Positions 3,995 through 5,111 of a stretch of DNA of 5,111 nt are shown here, piece by piece. Position numbers and translations under genes: made by a program. Positions within the stretch are counted from its first letter, which is position 1; each line of letters opens with the position of its first letter. This DNA comes from Pelobacter sp. UBA6812 (lineage in GTDB: Bacteria; Desulfobacterota; Desulfuromonadia; Desulfuromonadales; Syntrophotaleaceae). Below the pieces are notes generated by a model. The model saw only the letters and a program-made list of their open reading frames with translations, was not told the DNA's origin and made no database searches. The stretch lies in the NCBI GenBank assembly GCA_002452265.1, contig DKEW01000041.1:1-5111 (forward strand). Direction: 5' to 3'.

Positions 3995-5111
3995 ATGGCC
4001 AGAACGACCGGTTTGCGCATGCGCAAAATTCGTATTAAAGATGCCCTGCAGGCCCGGCAGGCGGTGTCCGAGTTATGCATCTGTGGCTGGGCGCGTACCG
4101 TGCGGCGCGGCAAGGATGTGGCGTTTATCGCATTGAACGACGGTTCCTGCCTGGCCAATTTGCAGGTGGTGCTTACCCCGGAACTGGCGTGTTTTGAAAC
4201 CGTATCGCGCTGTGGCACCGGTGCCGCCTTGGCGGTCGAAGGTGACCTGGTTGCTTCGCCGGCCGCCGGCCAGGCCTGGGAACTGCATGCCCGCCATGTC
4301 AAAATCCTTGGCGATACCGATGGTGCTTACCCTCTGCAGAAGAAACGTCACAGCTTTGAGTTTCTGCGTTCCATCGCCCATCTTCGTCCTCGCGCCAATG
4401 CCTTTGGCGCGGTGTTTCGCATGCGTAGCGCGTTGTCCTTTGCCATCCACCGGTTTTTCCGGGAGCGTGGCTTCCTGTATGTGCATACGCCGATTATTAC
4501 CGCCAATGACTGCGAAGGGGCGGGAGAAATGTTCCGGGTCAGCACCCTCTCGGCGGAGCGGCCGCCCATGCAGGATGGGGCGATCGACTGGCGGCAGGAC
4601 TTTTTCGGAGAAAAAACCGGACTGACGGTCAGCGGCCAGTTGCAGGGGGAGCTGTTCGCGACAGCTTTTTCCGATATTTATACCTTTGGTCCGACCTTTC
4701 GGGCCGAGAATTCCCATACCAGTCGGCATGCTGCCGAATTCTGGATGATCGAACCGGAAATGGCGTTTGCGGACCTGGCTGACGATTGCGCCCTGGCAGA
4801 AGAGTTTCTGCGCTACCTGGTGTGTTTTGCCTTGAACGAATGTGCCGAAGACCTGGCCTTTTTCAACGAACGCATCGAACCGGGGCTGATCGACAAGCTT
4901 GAAAAGCTCGCCAAAGCCGAGTTTTCCTCCATGACCTACAGCGAAGCCGTCGCGCGTCTGCAGCAGGCCACGGTCGATTTTGAATATCCTGTAAGCTGGG
5001 GGGCGGATCTGCAGTCGGAACATGAGCGCTACCTCACCGAACAGGTGGTTGGCGGCCCTCTGTTCGTGACCGATTACCCGGCCGAGATCAAGGCTTTTTA
5101 CATGCGCCTGA
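3995..5111 (+). CDS. asnS: Asparaginyl-tRNA synthetase, N-terminal 372 residues (3' end outside window)
   Basis: This cytoplasmic class IIb aminoacyl-tRNA synthetase charges tRNA-Asn with asparagine using ATP. The frame is open from 3995 to the window edge, giving 372 codons plus one base. Residues 26-105 form the OB-fold anticodon-binding domain (CICGWARTVRRGKDVAFIALNDGSCLANLQVV). KKRHSFEFLRSIAHLRPR (116-133) is the AsnRS-type linker. Motif 1 surrounds P166 (FLYVHTPIITAND). EGAGEMFRVSTL (174-185), DFFGEKTGLTVSGQLQGE (202-219) and motif 2, TFRAENSHTSRHAAEFWMIEPE (234-255), follow. The last visible blocks are SEHERYL (341-347) and IKAFYMRL. All match remembered E. coli AsnRS (466 aa) and separate it from AspRS. 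Motif 3 lies in the roughly 90 residues beyond the window. The N-terminus has about 8 residues (MARTTGLR) before the usual start, and a 16-bp palindrome covers codons 6-11. Confidence 0.96.
   Translation, partial: MARTTGLRMRKIRIKDALQARQAVSELCICGWARTVRRGKDVAFIALNDGSCLANLQVVLTPELACFETVSRCGTGAALAVEGDLVASPAAGQAWELHARHVKILGDTDGAYPLQKKRHSFEFLRSIAHLRPRANAFGAVFRMRSALSFAIHRFFRERGFLYVHTPIITANDCEGAGEMFRVSTLSAERPPMQDGAIDWRQDFFGEKTGLTVSGQLQGELFATAFSDIYTFGPTFRAENSHTSRHAAEFWMIEPEMAFADLADDCALAEEFLRYLVCFALNECAEDLAFFNERIEPGLIDKLEKLAKAEFSSMTYSEAVARLQQATVDFEYPVSWGADLQSEHERYLTEQVVGGPLFVTDYPAEIKAFYMRL
4012..4027. repeat. Perfect 16-bp palindrome inside the start of asnS
   Basis: TTTGCGCATGCGCAAA at 4012-4027 is its own reverse complement. 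It is centred on 4019/4020, so the second in-frame ATG of asnS (4019-4021) sits in the middle. On DNA it is a candidate site for a dimeric protein. A perfect palindrome has no loop, so in RNA it could form only a shorter hairpin. Its role is unknown. Confidence 0.6.

Noticed and set aside
3799..4302. 167-codon minus-strand frame ending in a RAHFS repeat
   Set aside because: It is antisense to asnS and kept open by the 15-bp array; no family resemblance or ribosome binding site was noted.
4073..5023. 316-codon minus-strand open frame
   Set aside because: It lies wholly antisense to asnS, whose + strand frame has all AsnRS motifs. It is the usual shadow of a GC-rich gene and has no recognisable family.

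Overview
The window looks like a chromosomal segment of a Gram-negative bacterium with moderate-to-high GC. Protein resemblances (RF3, a Gly/Pro-rich short PadR regulator, a flagellar-type chemoreceptor, proteobacterial-type AsnRS) fit a deltaproteobacterium of the Desulfuromonadales type (Pelobacter/Syntrophotalea/Desulfuromonas-like). That placement comes from remembered family resemblance and is tentative.

Layout: (1) positions 1-560 hold the 3' end of prfC (peptide chain release factor 3, + strand), followed by a strong intrinsic terminator at 621-655. (2) 627-1040, minus strand, is a short PadR-family winged-helix regulator that converges on prfC; its stop codon lies inside the prfC terminator hairpin. 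(3) 1041-1521 is a 481-bp divergent intergenic region with several inverted repeats near padR and, on the + strand, a sigma-28 (FliA)-like -10 element. (4) 1522-3636, + strand, is a complete 704-aa methyl-accepting chemotaxis protein (MCP) with a TTG start: TM1, a dCache-like periplasmic sensor, TM2, two HAMP-like units and a cytoplasmic signalling hairpin. (5) 3637-3994 is a second intergenic region with three hairpins and a near-perfect 15-bp tandem array (six identical copies plus a shortened one). (6) From 3995 to the window end is the 5' part of asnS (asparaginyl-tRNA synthetase); about 372 codons are visible and motif 3 lies beyond the edge.

The four genes do not form a pathway. prfC and asnS are translation housekeeping genes, while padR and the MCP sit between them as independently transcribed units. 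I see no defence system, CRISPR array, transposase, tRNA or rRNA. The most unusual non-coding features are the 15-bp array ahead of asnS, a perfect 16-bp palindrome centred on a second in-frame ATG of asnS, and the nested inverted repeats between padR and the MCP gene. I found no convincing undescribed multi-gene system.
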